A stretch of DNA of 51,355 nucleotides. Origin: DATBHZ01 sp036557185 (GTDB lineage Bacteria > Actinomycetota > Acidimicrobiia > IMCC26256 > JAENVU01). The stretch is from NCBI GenBank assembly GCA_036557185.1, contig DATBHZ010000022.1, positions 1 to 51,355 of the forward strand, in the 5' to 3' direction. Of the stretch, positions 8,180 to 16,707 are shown in pieces (position 1 is the first letter of the stretch; each line of letters starts with the position of its first letter). The translations under genes were made by a program, and so were the position numbers. The notes under the pieces were generated by a model, which saw nothing but the letters and a program-made list of their open reading frames with translations, had not been told where the DNA came from and did no database searches.

Positions 8180-8265
8180 TGCTGCGCTCGCTGCGGCGCA
8201 GGGTACCTGCGCCGCGGGCACTCGCTCCGCGTGTCGCTGCGCGCGGCCTGCGGCCGTGCTCGCGA
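8180..8265 (-). repeat. Dispersed intergenic hairpin repeat, copy A
   Basis: About 86 bp with roughly 80 percent identity by eye to 41032-41118 in opposite orientation. The core is a 10 bp perfect hairpin, GCGGCGCAGG (8193-8202) and CCTGCGCCGC (8206-8215), with a 3 base loop. A second shorter GGCC hairpin lies near 8245-8255. Here it sits between two convergent genes, so it may also act as a two-way terminator. It has no coding potential. Confidence 0.75.
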
Positions 8266-8276
8266 CCTCGGGGTAA

Positions 8277-9338
8277 CTACGCGGTCTGAGCTTCTCGGTC
8301 TTTCGCGACCTCGTCGAGGAGGGCGTATTCCTCGCCGGTGTCGGTCCAGTCCTCGAACTGGATGACCCCCGTCTCGGTGAAGCGCTCGCGGAGCCAGCCG
8401 TCGCCCGCGTCGAGGAGCCCGAGCTTCTTGCAGTTGGGAACGATCTTCGAGAACAGCATCTGCTGGAACATCCGCCGCTCGGGCGGGTCGTGCGAGTCGA
8501 GCACCTTCCGGATCGCGGCCGGGTCGACGCCCATGCGCTCCCACACCTCGCTCTGCATGAACCGTTGCTGCAGCCTGCACGCTGCGTCGAACGCGAACTC
8601 CTGACGTTCGTGCAGCTCCGCCGCCGTCAACCCGGCGTAGTACTCCTGGAGCGACAGCACGCCGAACGCGACGTGCCGCGCCTCGTCACTCATGACGTAC
8701 CGCAACATCTTCTTCAGCAACGGCTCGTTCGTGATCGAGTGCATCATGCCGAAGGCGGCGAGCGCGAGACCCTCGACCATGATCTGCATCCCGAGGTACG
8801 TGATGTCCCACCGGCTGTCCGCCAGGATGTCGTCGAGCAACGACCGCAGGTTGTCGTTGATGCGGAACTGGGTCTCCAGCTTCTCGTCGAGGTAGCGGGC
8901 GAAGACCTCGACGTGGCGCGCCTCGTCCATCACCTGCGTGGACGCGTAGTACTTCGCGTCGATCCAGGGAACCGTCTCGACGATGCGGGCGGTGCAGAGG
9001 AGCGCGCCCTGCTCACCGTGCAGGAACTGCGACAGCAAGGAGTTCTGGAGCAGGACCGAGACCTGGAGCCACTCCTTGTCGGAGAAGTGGCGCACGGGCG
9101 AGTCCTCCGCGTCCCGCAGGGCCGAGAACCTCGCGGTCGTGCCACCGCCGAGCTCGCTGGCGACGCGCTCGGGATCGACGTCGATCGACCAGTCGAGGTC
9201 GGTGGAGACGTTCCACTGCGAGGTCTTGGCCTTCTCGTAGAGCTTGCCGAGCGCCGGGCGCGTCCGGCCGTAGTCCCACGTGAAGGTCGAGCCGATCGCG
9301 GCGTCGACGCGGTGGAGGTTGGCATCGGTCGAAGTCAT
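8277..9338 (-). CDS. Di-iron ferritin-like oxidase/oxygenase (R2/AurF-like)
   Basis: A 353 aa helical protein with the carboxylate-bridged di-iron signature: Glu in HGEQGALL, ExxH in DEARHVEVF, Glu in MVEGLALAAF and a second ExxH in DEARHVAFG. Two ExxH motifs on a four-helix bundle are typical of ribonucleotide-reductase R2-like, acyl-ACP desaturase and AurF-type N-oxygenase families. It probably activates oxygen on a bound organic substrate; which one is unknown. AGGAG six bases before ATG 9338 fixes the start. That ATG overlaps the stop of the upstream TetR gene (ATGA), so regulator and enzyme are co-translated and the enzyme is probably under that regulator's control. Confidence 0.85.
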   Translation of the reverse strand: MTSTDANLHRVDAAIGSTFTWDYGRTRPALGKLYEKAKTSQWNVSTDLDWSIDVDPERVASELGGGTTARFSALRDAEDSPVRHFSDKEWLQVSVLLQNSLLSQFLHGEQGALLCTARIVETVPWIDAKYYASTQVMDEARHVEVFARYLDEKLETQFRINDNLRSLLDDILADSRWDITYLGMQIMVEGLALAAFGMMHSITNEPLLKKMLRYVMSDEARHVAFGVLSLQEYYAGLTAAELHERQEFAFDAACRLQQRFMQSEVWERMGVDPAAIRKVLDSHDPPERRMFQQMLFSKIVPNCKKLGLLDAGDGWLRERFTETGVIQFEDWTDTGEEYALLDEVAKDREAQTA

Positions 9339-9928
9339 GCTTGCTCCTGCGGTGAGAAGGCATCGAGGAGACGTTCGATGAGCGTCTCCCACTCCTTTGG
9401 ACGTTGTGTCTCCAGTTCGAGGGTGCGCGCGACGAGCGAGCCGAGCGCGAGAAGGACACAGAAACGGGCGAGTGTGTCGGTGTCGATGTCGGTCGCGATC
9501 GTCCCGTCATCGCGGCCGCGCTCGACGAGCTGCACGAAGCCGTCCTGGCGCCGCGTGAGGGCGGTGCGGAGAAGGTTGGCGAGCTCCGGATCGCGCTGTG
9601 CCGCGACGATCGCCTCGATGAGGAGCGGGCGCCCGCTCGTCGAGAACGCCATGCGGTTGCCGAGAGCGCGCAATACGTCGCGCGGCGCGAGATCATCGGA
9701 GGCGCGCAGCAGGGTCTCGACCTCCGCCGCCGATCCTGCCGAGATCGCCGCCAGCAGGAGCTCGCGCTTGTCGCGGAAGTTCGCGTAGATCGCACCCGTC
9801 GTGAGACCGGCGGCACGCGCGATGTCCTGCACCCGCGCGCGCTCGTAGCCCTGTTCTCGGAACACGGCGATGGCGGCGTCCACGAGGCGGTCTCGCGTGG
9901 TAGCCGGGGTCAGTGTCTGCGCCATCAC
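9335..9928 (-). CDS. TetR-family transcriptional regulator
   Basis: A 197 aa repressor-type protein. The N-terminal helix-turn-helix is clear (DRLVDAAIAVFREQGYERA, then DIARAAGLTTGAIYANFRDKRELL). The C-terminal ligand domain is unremarkable. Starts at GTG 9928 and ATG 9925 are both possible; a TATCTT box just upstream implies little or no leader. The gene overlaps the di-iron gene it precedes. The palindrome at 9936-9951 overlaps its own promoter and faces the divergent SRPBCC gene, so autoregulation and control of both directions are likely. Confidence 0.93.
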   Translation of the reverse strand: MMAQTLTPATTRDRLVDAAIAVFREQGYERARVQDIARAAGLTTGAIYANFRDKRELLLAAISAGSAAEVETLLRASDDLAPRDVLRALGNRMAFSTSGRPLLIEAIVAAQRDPELANLLRTALTRRQDGFVQLVERGRDDGTIATDIDTDTLARFCVLLALGSLVARTLELETQRPKEWETLIERLLDAFSPQEQA

Positions 9929-9935
9929 CAGCGAA

Positions 9936-9951
9936 GATAACCGTTATTATC
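9936..9951. promoter_or_regulatory. TetR operator between the TetR/di-iron operon and the SRPBCC gene
   Basis: An AT-rich palindrome in GC-rich DNA: the core ATAAC-C-GTTAT (9937-9947) sits inside GATAA...TTATC. It overlaps the presumed -10 region of the leftward TetR gene and lies about 40 bp before the rightward gene. The adjacent TetR protein is the natural candidate to bind it. Confidence 0.6.
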
Positions 9952-9976
9952 TCGGTCGGCAACGGGAGCCGTTCGT

Positions 9977-9982
9977 TAGCGT
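9977..9982 (+). promoter_or_regulatory. -10 box of the SRPBCC gene
   Basis: TAGCGT lies 9 bases before ATG 9992 with no ribosome-binding site between. It predicts a leaderless or 1-2 base leader transcript. Confidence 0.45.
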
Positions 9983-9991
9983 CGCGCCCTG

Positions 9992-10453
9992 ATGGCCGAT
10001 CGTCCTGCGTCGACGGAGCGCACCGTGCAGGTGTTCGCGCGGGCTGCAGCGCCGGTCGACGACGTCTGGGTGTGGCTGGCAGACGCGTCGTCGTGGAGCA
10101 GCTGGACGATGCTCACGCGCTCCGAGCTGGAGCAGAAGGGCGAGCCGGAGCCCGACGGCGTCGGAGCCATCCGCCGCTTCGGGCGGCCGGGCGGCACCAG
10201 CCGCGAACAGGTGATCGAGTTCGACCCGCCGCATCACCTCGCCTACACCATCCTGTCGGGGATGCCGGTGCGCAGCTACCGCGCCGATGTCGACCTGAGC
10301 GTCGACGGCGACGGCACGCTCGTCTCCTGGCGTGCACGTTTCCAACCCAAGACGGCACTGCTCGGCTGGCCTCTGCAACGCTTCTTCACGTTCGTGCTCG
10401 GTCGGTTCGCTCGCGCGCTGGCCGGTCAGGCGGCGAAACGGCCCTTGCCGTAG
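9992..10453 (+). CDS. SRPBCC/polyketide-cyclase-like protein
   Basis: A 153 aa START/Bet v1-like protein. The pattern VFARAAAPVDDVWVWLADASSWSSW at the N-terminus and YRADVDLSVDGDGTLVSWRA near residue 100 are typical of polyketide_cyc2-type SRPBCC proteins, which bind hydrophobic ligands in a deep cavity. It is divergent from the TetR and di-iron operon and shares its operator region, suggesting a linked role on a lipid-like compound. Its last 28 bp overlap the convergent DUF6351 gene. The function is otherwise unknown. Confidence 0.82.
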   Translation: MADRPASTERTVQVFARAAAPVDDVWVWLADASSWSSWTMLTRSELEQKGEPEPDGVGAIRRFGRPGGTSREQVIEFDPPHHLAYTILSGMPVRSYRADVDLSVDGDGTLVSWRARFQPKTALLGWPLQRFFTFVLGRFARALAGQAAKRPLP

Positions 10454-12447
10454 TTGATCCAGGTTGCCGCGAGCGGCACCTGTCCCACACCCTTGGCCTT
10501 CCAGTCGCACACGCCCTGCGGGAAGACCTTCTCGAGGCGCGTGAGCTGCGCGCTGCTGAGCGTTGTGCCGTACGAGCTCGGGTCGATCTTCACGCGCTTG
10601 CAGCGCAGCCGGTCGTTGATGACGGGTGCGCCGGCCGCGATGCGCGGATCGCCGTAGACCTTGTAGAGGTCGTGGCAGGGGCCGCTCTCGTAGATGCCCG
10701 GGCCTGCGATGATCGCGCCCTTCGCATCCGTGCAGTTGTCCTGCGCCGCGGCGGGCTGGTGCTTCGTCGTGAGCCACTGGTCGAGCACCTTCACGAGCGA
10801 CGCGGGATCGACGACCGTTCCGGTGAGCGCCTGCACGATGCTGCCGTTCGAAGGCCGACTCCAGATGGTCTCGTTGCTCGCGACCTTGCCGTGCTTCGTC
10901 AGGCGGTCGCGGATCGTGAAGAGGCGCACGCGGGTGTGGATGTCACCGATGGGATCGCTGTAGAAGTTGACGGTGATGATCGGGATCTTCCGCAGCGATC
11001 CTCCGCCGCTGAGCACGCGCCCGGTCTGGTAGAGACGGCGGAAGTCGGCCGCCGGGGCCGTCTCGCGCTGCGCCTGGAAGTGCCCGTCGATGTCGAAGCC
11101 ACCGACGCGCTCGTTGAGATCGAGGAACTGGTCGACCGTGATCTGGTGGTGCTGCAGCGCGACGAGCCCGTACTGCACCCCGACGTTGTCGAGCGGCCGG
11201 TTGGCGAAGCCCGAGCTCTTGTCGATGCCGACGAGGTTGCGGTTGAAGTCCTGGAGCGTGCAGCGAATCCCCGTCCGGTTGGACGTCGAGTAGATCTGGC
11301 TGCGCGGGATCTTCCCGTCACACGAAGAGCCGCGCGGATCGATCGTGTTGAGGAACGACGACACCCAGAGGTTGCAGGACGCGTCCGTCAGATAGCCGGT
11401 GATCGCGGCGCGTTGCGCGTTCGTGAGCGCGGCACCCTGCGGGCTGGCGAAGTAGTGATCCAGCAAGCCGCAGTCGGTGACACCCGGAGCGATCGACAGC
11501 GCGTCGGGGAACGGGATCACGGGCGAGAGCGCGTCGAGGATGCCCGGATAGTTCTGGGCGATCATGAGCTGCTGGATCGCGCCGCCCGACGCCCCCGCGC
11601 CGATCGTGAACCGCGGTGCGCCGAGCGTCTCGATCACGTGCTCCTTGACCATCAATGCCGTCTCGGCGGACAGCACGTCGTTGCACGATGTCTGGAAGGT
11701 GTTGAAGTTGGCTGTCGCCACGGCGTAGCCGCTCGCGAGCAGCTCCGGGTCGAGCACGTTCGTCCCGAGCGTTGAGCCGGTCGAATAGCTGGTGCCGCAC
11801 CCTCCGCCGAACAGGTACACGAGCCGCCGGTTCCACGCGCCGGTCAACGACGCGAAGGAATACGGCGAGCGATTGATGACACCGCGCTCCACGCGCACGA
11901 TCAGCGGCACCGTCTTGCCCGCGATGGTCGTCGACGCCACGTCGGGAGGTGGATTGGCGGGGTCGGCCAAGGGCTGGAAGGTGTTGGAGGTAGTGGATCG
12001 GTACACGTAGTTGACCTGTGTCGGCGCTGCGCACGTCGCCGTGGCGGAGGCCGTCTTCGCGCCGGGGCAGAGCAACGGCAGGTGCGGGCCCGAGAAGAGG
12101 GGGCCGCTCGTCGGATGGTCGACGATCTTCACCGACGCCGTGTGGCCACCGGCCGTCGCCTTGATCGTGTGCTTGCCCTGCCCGAACCCGGCGACGAGCC
12201 AGTTCCCCGCGAGCGGGGCGATGGTCGCGTCGTGCCCGTCCACCTCGAAGCTGATGTGCTTGCCCTTCGGCGCGTGCCGCACACCGACGAGAACGTTGCC
12301 GCCGGTGACGTACTGCGGCCGCGTCGAGAGCACCTTGACCTTCATCGTCGTGCTCTGCGCCGACGCGCTCTGCAACGTCGGCACCCCGAGCACACCGGCC
12401 ACCGTCGTGCACACGACTGCGAACACTGTGACGCGGCCTCTGCGCAT
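10426..12447 (-). CDS. Secreted DUF6351 family protein (alpha/beta-hydrolase-like)
   Basis: A 673 aa exported protein. It has a signal peptide (MRRGRVTVFAVV, hydrophobic core, cleavage near SASAQ), then a beta-rich N-terminal part and a central hydrolase-like region with RLVYLFGGGCGTSY and GAGASGGAIQQL, where Ser in GASGG may be the nucleophile. The overall sequence matches my recollection of DUF6351, found in actinobacterial secreted proteins with no assigned reaction. Many Cys residues (about 14) suggest disulfides outside the cell. I chose ATG 12447 because it gives a clean signal peptide and has TAACGT 8 bases upstream; in-frame extension to 12687 gives no signal sequence. The 3' end overlaps the convergent SRPBCC gene by 28 bp. 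Confidence 0.8.
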   Translation of the reverse strand: MRRGRVTVFAVVCTTVAGVLGVPTLQSASAQSTTMKVKVLSTRPQYVTGGNVLVGVRHAPKGKHISFEVDGHDATIAPLAGNWLVAGFGQGKHTIKATAGGHTASVKIVDHPTSGPLFSGPHLPLLCPGAKTASATATCAAPTQVNYVYRSTTSNTFQPLADPANPPPDVASTTIAGKTVPLIVRVERGVINRSPYSFASLTGAWNRRLVYLFGGGCGTSYSTGSTLGTNVLDPELLASGYAVATANFNTFQTSCNDVLSAETALMVKEHVIETLGAPRFTIGAGASGGAIQQLMIAQNYPGILDALSPVIPFPDALSIAPGVTDCGLLDHYFASPQGAALTNAQRAAITGYLTDASCNLWVSSFLNTIDPRGSSCDGKIPRSQIYSTSNRTGIRCTLQDFNRNLVGIDKSSGFANRPLDNVGVQYGLVALQHHQITVDQFLDLNERVGGFDIDGHFQAQRETAPAADFRRLYQTGRVLSGGGSLRKIPIITVNFYSDPIGDIHTRVRLFTIRDRLTKHGKVASNETIWSRPSNGSIVQALTGTVVDPASLVKVLDQWLTTKHQPAAAQDNCTDAKGAIIAGPGIYESGPCHDLYKVYGDPRIAAGAPVINDRLRCKRVKIDPSSYGTTLSSAQLTRLEKVFPQGVCDWKAKGVGQVPLAATWINYGKGRFAA

Positions 12448-12455
12448 GACGCCGA

Positions 12456-12461
12456 ACGTTA
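12456..12461 (-). promoter_or_regulatory. Leaderless -10 box of the DUF6351 gene
   Basis: On the minus strand TAACGT lies 8 bases before ATG 12447, with no ribosome-binding site. It is one half of a divergent promoter region shared with the gene at 12539. Confidence 0.45.
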
Positions 12462-12498
12462 GCGAGGAGCGGCAATGACGGGGTGCCATTGCGCGCGG

Positions 12499-12504
12499 TA
12501 GCGT
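12499..12504 (+). promoter_or_regulatory. -10 box of the secreted lipase-like gene
   Basis: TAGCGT predicts a transcript starting near 12511, giving about 28 bases of leader with GGGGGG just before GTG 12539. This promoter therefore supports a leadered mRNA, unlike most others in the window. Confidence 0.45.
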
Positions 12505-12538
12505 GCCCGCGTCACGTGGGGGAGTGCTTGGGGGGCTC

Positions 12539-14899
12539 GTGATCGTCTCGAGATCGAAACGCTCTGTCGTCGCTCTCGTCCTCGTCGCGGTCTGCGCGTT
12601 GGTCGGGAGCGCCTGCGCACCGGGCATCGTGTTCCCGGGAGGGGAGCGTCCACACGGGAGCGGGATCAGCATCGTGGCCCCGCCCAACGGGACGCAGGCT
12701 CCGCAAAGCGGTGAGGTCGCCCTCGACGTCCGTGTGTCGCGCGGCCTCGATCCTCACACGCTGCACGTCTCGCTGATCGACGGCTGGCCCTTCCCGACGG
12801 GCCCCGCCCGCGACATCTCCGCGAGGCTGCAGCCTGATGCTCAGGGCACGACAGCGCAGCTCCACGCCGCCGACCTGCACGAGGGCATCACGACGGTCCG
12901 CGCGGTTGCCCGAGAGCGGTTCAGCGGCCGAACCGAGGTGGCGTTGTCGAGCTTCTCCTGGGAACCGCAGGTCGCGACCGACACGGCGGACCACTGCGAC
13001 TTGATCGACGCGCGCAAGTGCCTCCTGCCGTTCCCGAACGACTTCTTCACGGTTCCCGATCGGTCCACCCCGACGGGGCGACGGGTGGCGATCTCGTCGA
13101 GCTCACTGCCCACGAACGTCTCGGGGACCCCGATCACGACGACCGAATGGAACCGGAACGACGGCTTCAGCCCCGGCGCAATGATCGAGACGCTCGTCCC
13201 GAACCTCGACCTCACGCGTACCGGCGCGGCTCCGATCACCGATATCGGCGCGTCGCTGCAGCCCGACCAGCCCATCGTGCTGATCGACGCCGAAACCGGA
13301 CAGCGCTGGCCGATCTGGTCCGAGCTCGACGCGCAGGCCGATCCACCGGACGCACGCATGCTCGTGATCCGTCCTGCACGCGATCTCATCGAGGGCCACC
13401 GCTACATCGTCGCCCTACGCGACCTGCGAGACGCCAACGGTGCGCCGATTCGCGCGGAGCGCGGCTTCGCGCTCTACCGCGACGACATCCGCACGTTCTC
13501 GGCCCCGATCGAGCAGCGCCGGCTGCACTTCGAGTCGATCTTCGACACGCTGCGGCACGCGGGCATCCAGCGCTCCAGTCTCGACCTTGCATGGGACTTC
13601 ACCGTCGCGAGCGAGCAGAACCTCTCCGGGCGGATGCTGCACATTCGAGACGACGCGTTCGCCTCGCTGAACGGCGGTGTCCCCTCGTTCACGGTCGACA
13701 GCGTCCAGGACAACGTCGACTCGCAGATCTTCCGGCGCGTCACCGGCACGTTCACCGTGCCCAACTACCTCACCGGCGACGGGTCACCGGGCAACGGTTT
13801 CGACAACCCGCCCAACGCCGGCCCCGAATCCGTGCCTCAGCGCAACGGGAATCTGACCGCCGGCTACATCTGCAACATCCCGCGAGCTGCGACGGTCGAC
13901 GGCAACGATCCCGTCCACCCCGCGCGCGGCGGGATCTACGGGCACGGCCTGCTGGGGAGCAACACGGAGGTCAACGCCGGCAACGTCGAGACGATGTCGA
14001 ACACCCACGACTTCGTGTTCTGCGCGACGAAGTGGGCCGGGTTCTCCGAGGACGACCTCGGTCCGGCCCTCGCCGCGCTCCAAGACCTCTCGCAGTTCCC
14101 CGAGATCGCCGACCGAACCCAGCAGGGCTTCCTCAACTTCTTGTTCCTCGCGCGCCTCGTCAAGGACCCGCGGGGCTTCGCGTCGAACGACGCGTTCCGC
14201 GCGGGGGCAGCGCACACGCCGGTGCTCGACGGAACCGTCTTCTACGACGGCAACAGCCAGGGCGGCATCCTCGGCGGCGCGGTCACCGCGGTCTCGACCG
14301 AATGGACGCGCGCGGTGCTCGGCGTGCCGGGAATGAACTACAGCACGTTGCTCCAGCGCAGCGTCGACTTCTCGCAGTTCCTCCCGATCCTCGCCTCGTC
14401 GTACCCGGACGAGCTCGACCGCATGATCGGCTATTCGTTCCTGCAGATGCTGTGGGACCGCGCCGAGGCGGACGGCTACGCGCAGCACATGACCGATCAT
14501 CCCTACCCAGGGACACCCGCGCACCAGGTGCTCATGCAAGTTGCGTTCGGCGATCACCAGGTCGCGAACATCGCGGCCGAGACCGAGGCCCGCACGATCG
14601 GCGCGAGCGTCTACCAGCCCGCGCTGGCACCGGGCCGCAGCCCGGACGTCACCCCGCTGTGGGACCTCCCCACCGTGCCGGAGACCGGATTTACGGGTTC
14701 CGTGCTGGTCATGTGGGACAGCGGGAATCCGCCCGCACCGTTGGTGAACCTCCCGCCGGCGGGCCCGCAGTTCGGCTCGGACCCGCACGAGAACCCGCGC
14801 AAGACGCCGGCCGCGCAGCAGCAGAAGTCCGACTTCCTCGCGCCGAACGGGGTCTTCGTAGACACGTGCGGGCACCAACCGTGTCTCGCGCCCGCGTAG
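12539..14899 (+). CDS. Secreted or lipid-anchored lipase/esterase-like protein
   Basis: A 786 aa exported protein. The N-terminus (basic start, hydrophobic core, then VGSACAPG) looks like a lipoprotein or secreted signal. A beta-sandwich-like segment follows at about residues 35-150. The C-terminal half is alpha/beta-hydrolase-like: YDGNSQGGILGG (about residue 565) has the G-N-S-Q-G nucleophile-elbow pattern of bacterial lipases. Conserved Cys near the C-terminus (DTCGHQPCLAPA) may form a disulfide. GTG 12539 is preferred because GGGGGG lies 3-4 bases upstream and it begins the signal peptide; GTG 12524 is an alternative. It is divergent from the DUF6351 protein, so the pair may act together on an extracellular polymer or ester (inference). 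Confidence 0.75.
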   Translation: MIVSRSKRSVVALVLVAVCALVGSACAPGIVFPGGERPHGSGISIVAPPNGTQAPQSGEVALDVRVSRGLDPHTLHVSLIDGWPFPTGPARDISARLQPDAQGTTAQLHAADLHEGITTVRAVARERFSGRTEVALSSFSWEPQVATDTADHCDLIDARKCLLPFPNDFFTVPDRSTPTGRRVAISSSSLPTNVSGTPITTTEWNRNDGFSPGAMIETLVPNLDLTRTGAAPITDIGASLQPDQPIVLIDAETGQRWPIWSELDAQADPPDARMLVIRPARDLIEGHRYIVALRDLRDANGAPIRAERGFALYRDDIRTFSAPIEQRRLHFESIFDTLRHAGIQRSSLDLAWDFTVASEQNLSGRMLHIRDDAFASLNGGVPSFTVDSVQDNVDSQIFRRVTGTFTVPNYLTGDGSPGNGFDNPPNAGPESVPQRNGNLTAGYICNIPRAATVDGNDPVHPARGGIYGHGLLGSNTEVNAGNVETMSNTHDFVFCATKWAGFSEDDLGPALAALQDLSQFPEIADRTQQGFLNFLFLARLVKDPRGFASNDAFRAGAAHTPVLDGTVFYDGNSQGGILGGAVTAVSTEWTRAVLGVPGMNYSTLLQRSVDFSQFLPILASSYPDELDRMIGYSFLQMLWDRAEADGYAQHMTDHPYPGTPAHQVLMQVAFGDHQVANIAAETEARTIGASVYQPALAPGRSPDVTPLWDLPTVPETGFTGSVLVMWDSGNPPAPLVNLPPAGPQFGSDPHENPRKTPAAQQQKSDFLAPNGVFVDTCGHQPCLAPA

Positions 14900-14902
14900 C
14901 GT
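14897..14902 (+). promoter_or_regulatory. Leaderless -10 box of the nitrilase operon
   Basis: TAGCGT ends 6 bases before GTG 14909, placing the start of transcription on the start codon itself. The box overlaps the stop codon of the preceding gene. Confidence 0.6.
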
Positions 14903-14908
14903 GAAGGT

Positions 14909-15733
14909 GTGCGCGTCGCAACGATCCAGCTCACGTCCACGCCCGAGCGCGACCGGAATCTCGGGGCTGCGCGCGGTCTGATCGAGGAGGCGGCGGGCTC
15001 CGGTGCGGAGCTCGTCGCCCTTCCCGAGCTGTTCAATCGCTGGGGGAGCGCTCGGGAGCTCCGTGACGGAGCGGAGCCTCTCGACGGCCCGACGATCACC
15101 TGGGCACGCGAGCTGGCCGAAAGGCTGGGCGTCTGGCTGCTCGCCGGCAGCATCGTGGAGAGGGGCGATGCCGGGGAGCTGTCGAACACCTCGTGCCTCC
15201 TCGACACCGCGGGAGAGATCGCGGCCGTCTACCGGAAGATCCATCTGTTCGACGTCGACGTCGAAGGGTTCTCCTACCAGGAGTCGGCGACGATCTGCCC
15301 GGGAGGAGACATCGTCGTGGCCGATGCCGGCGAGCTCACGCTCGGGATGAGCGTCTGCTACGACCTTCGGTTCCCCGAGCTCTTCCGCATCCAGGCGCTG
15401 CAAGGGGCGACCGCGGTCGTGATCCCTTCGGCGTTCACCGCCGTGACGGGCAAGGACCACTGGGAACCTCTGTTGCGTGCGCGCGCGATCGAGAATCAAG
15501 TGTTCGTGATCGCACCCGATCAGCGTGGTGAGAGCACGCCGAAGCTCCATTGGCACGGCCGTTCGATGATCATCGACCCCTGGGGCGTCGTCCTCGCGCA
15601 GGCGCCGGATCGCGAGTGCTGCATCACTGCGGAGCTCGATCTCGAAGCCCTCGCCGCGATTCGTTCCCGTCTCCCCAGCCTCGACAACCGTCGTCCCGGT
15701 GCATACGCGTGGCCGAACGAGACCGAGCGATGA
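14909..15733 (+). CDS. Nitrilase-superfamily amidohydrolase (Nit1/omega-amidase type)
   Basis: A 274 aa carbon-nitrogen hydrolase that hydrolyses a non-peptide amide through a cysteine acyl-enzyme. The catalytic triad is complete: Glu40 (VALPELFNRWG), Lys110 (YRKIHLFDVDV) and Cys150 (SVCYDLRFPELFR). The pattern around Lys and Cys matches Nit1/Nit2-like enzymes that clear deaminated glutathione or alpha-keto amides. The GTG start has a leaderless promoter and no ribosome-binding site. It leads a three-gene operon whose junctions are both ATGA overlaps (LLM oxidoreductase, then a small exported protein). Confidence 0.9.
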   Translation: MRVATIQLTSTPERDRNLGAARGLIEEAAGSGAELVALPELFNRWGSARELRDGAEPLDGPTITWARELAERLGVWLLAGSIVERGDAGELSNTSCLLDTAGEIAAVYRKIHLFDVDVEGFSYQESATICPGGDIVVADAGELTLGMSVCYDLRFPELFRIQALQGATAVVIPSAFTAVTGKDHWEPLLRARAIENQVFVIAPDQRGESTPKLHWHGRSMIIDPWGVVLAQAPDRECCITAELDLEALAAIRSRLPSLDNRRPGAYAWPNETER

Positions 15734-16707
15734 CCGACCTCGAGATCTCCGCCGCGTTCCCGCCCGGGCCCGACGTCGTCGCGCACGCACAGCTCGCCGA
15801 GGTGCTCGGCTACCGCCGCGTCTGGCTGTACGACTCGCCCGCGCTCTACCCCGACGTCTGGGTGACGCTCGCGCGCATCGCGGAGCGGACCGAGCGCGTG
15901 GAGATCGGTCCCGCGGTGCTGGTCCCGAGCCTCAGGCATCCCCTCACCCAGGCGATGGCGATCGCCACGCTGTACGCGCTCGCTCCCGGCCGGGTGGTCG
16001 TCGCGATCGGTACAGGCTTCACCGGCCGTATGGCGCTCGGACAACGGCCATTGACCTGGAACGCGACGCGGATCTACATCGCTCAGGTCAAGGCGCTCCT
16101 GGAAGGGGAGTCGGTCGTGATCGACGGAGCGGCCGTCCGGATGATGCCGCCGGCCGGGTTCGGTCCTCCCTTCCCCATCCAGGTGCCGATCTCGGTGGCT
16201 GCGAACGGCCCGAAAGGGCTCGCGGTCGCGGACGAGCTCGGCGACGGTGTCATGCGGATCTTCGGGGGCGCGCCCGGCTGGGCGTGGTGCTCGCTGCTCA
16301 CGTTCGGGACCGTGCTCGACCCGGGCGAGCCTCCAGATTCTGAGCGTGCCCTGGCGGCGGCCGGACCGGCCCTCTCCGTCGTGTATCACGGGATGTATGA
16401 GGCCGATCCGGCACAGGTGGATGCGCTGCCAGGCGGTGCGGAGTGGCGGGCGGAGCTCGAGCGCGTTCCCGAGCACAGCCGGCATCTCACGCTCCACGAG
16501 GACCATCTGGTGAGGGTGACGGACCGCGATCGGCGATTGCTCTCGGGTGCTGGCCTCGAGTCCTTCACATGGACGGGCGAGGCCGACGTGCTGCGGCGCC
16601 GCCTCTCCGACGTTTCGGCTTCGGGGGTGACGGAGATCCTCTACGCGCCGATGGGGCCGGACGTCGCGCGGGAGCTGAGGTACTTCATGGAGATGGCCTC
16701 GGGATGA
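15730..16707 (+). CDS. LLM-class flavin-dependent oxidoreductase
   Basis: A 325 aa TIM-barrel enzyme of the luciferase-like monooxygenase superfamily, using FMN or coenzyme F420. Typical segments are LEISAAFPPG, LAEVLGYRRVWLYDSPALY, VEIGPAVLVPSLRHP and VVAIGTGFTGRMALG. The start ATG overlaps the nitrilase stop. Actinobacteria use many F420-dependent members of this family for redox of cofactors, mycolates or xenobiotics; cofactor and substrate cannot be read directly here. Confidence 0.88.
   Translation: MTDLEISAAFPPGPDVVAHAQLAEVLGYRRVWLYDSPALYPDVWVTLARIAERTERVEIGPAVLVPSLRHPLTQAMAIATLYALAPGRVVVAIGTGFTGRMALGQRPLTWNATRIYIAQVKALLEGESVVIDGAAVRMMPPAGFGPPFPIQVPISVAANGPKGLAVADELGDGVMRIFGGAPGWAWCSLLTFGTVLDPGEPPDSERALAAAGPALSVVYHGMYEADPAQVDALPGGAEWRAELERVPEHSRHLTLHEDHLVRVTDRDRRLLSGAGLESFTWTGEADVLRRRLSDVSASGVTEILYAPMGPDVARELRYFMEMASG

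Noticed and set aside
13784..15790. Long minus-strand open frame (over 600 codons) opposite the lipase-like and nitrilase genes
   Set aside because: Its translation is an Arg/Asp/Val/Leu-rich low-complexity sequence typical of antisense frames in GC-rich genes; the plus-strand frames encode recognisable families with catalytic motifs.
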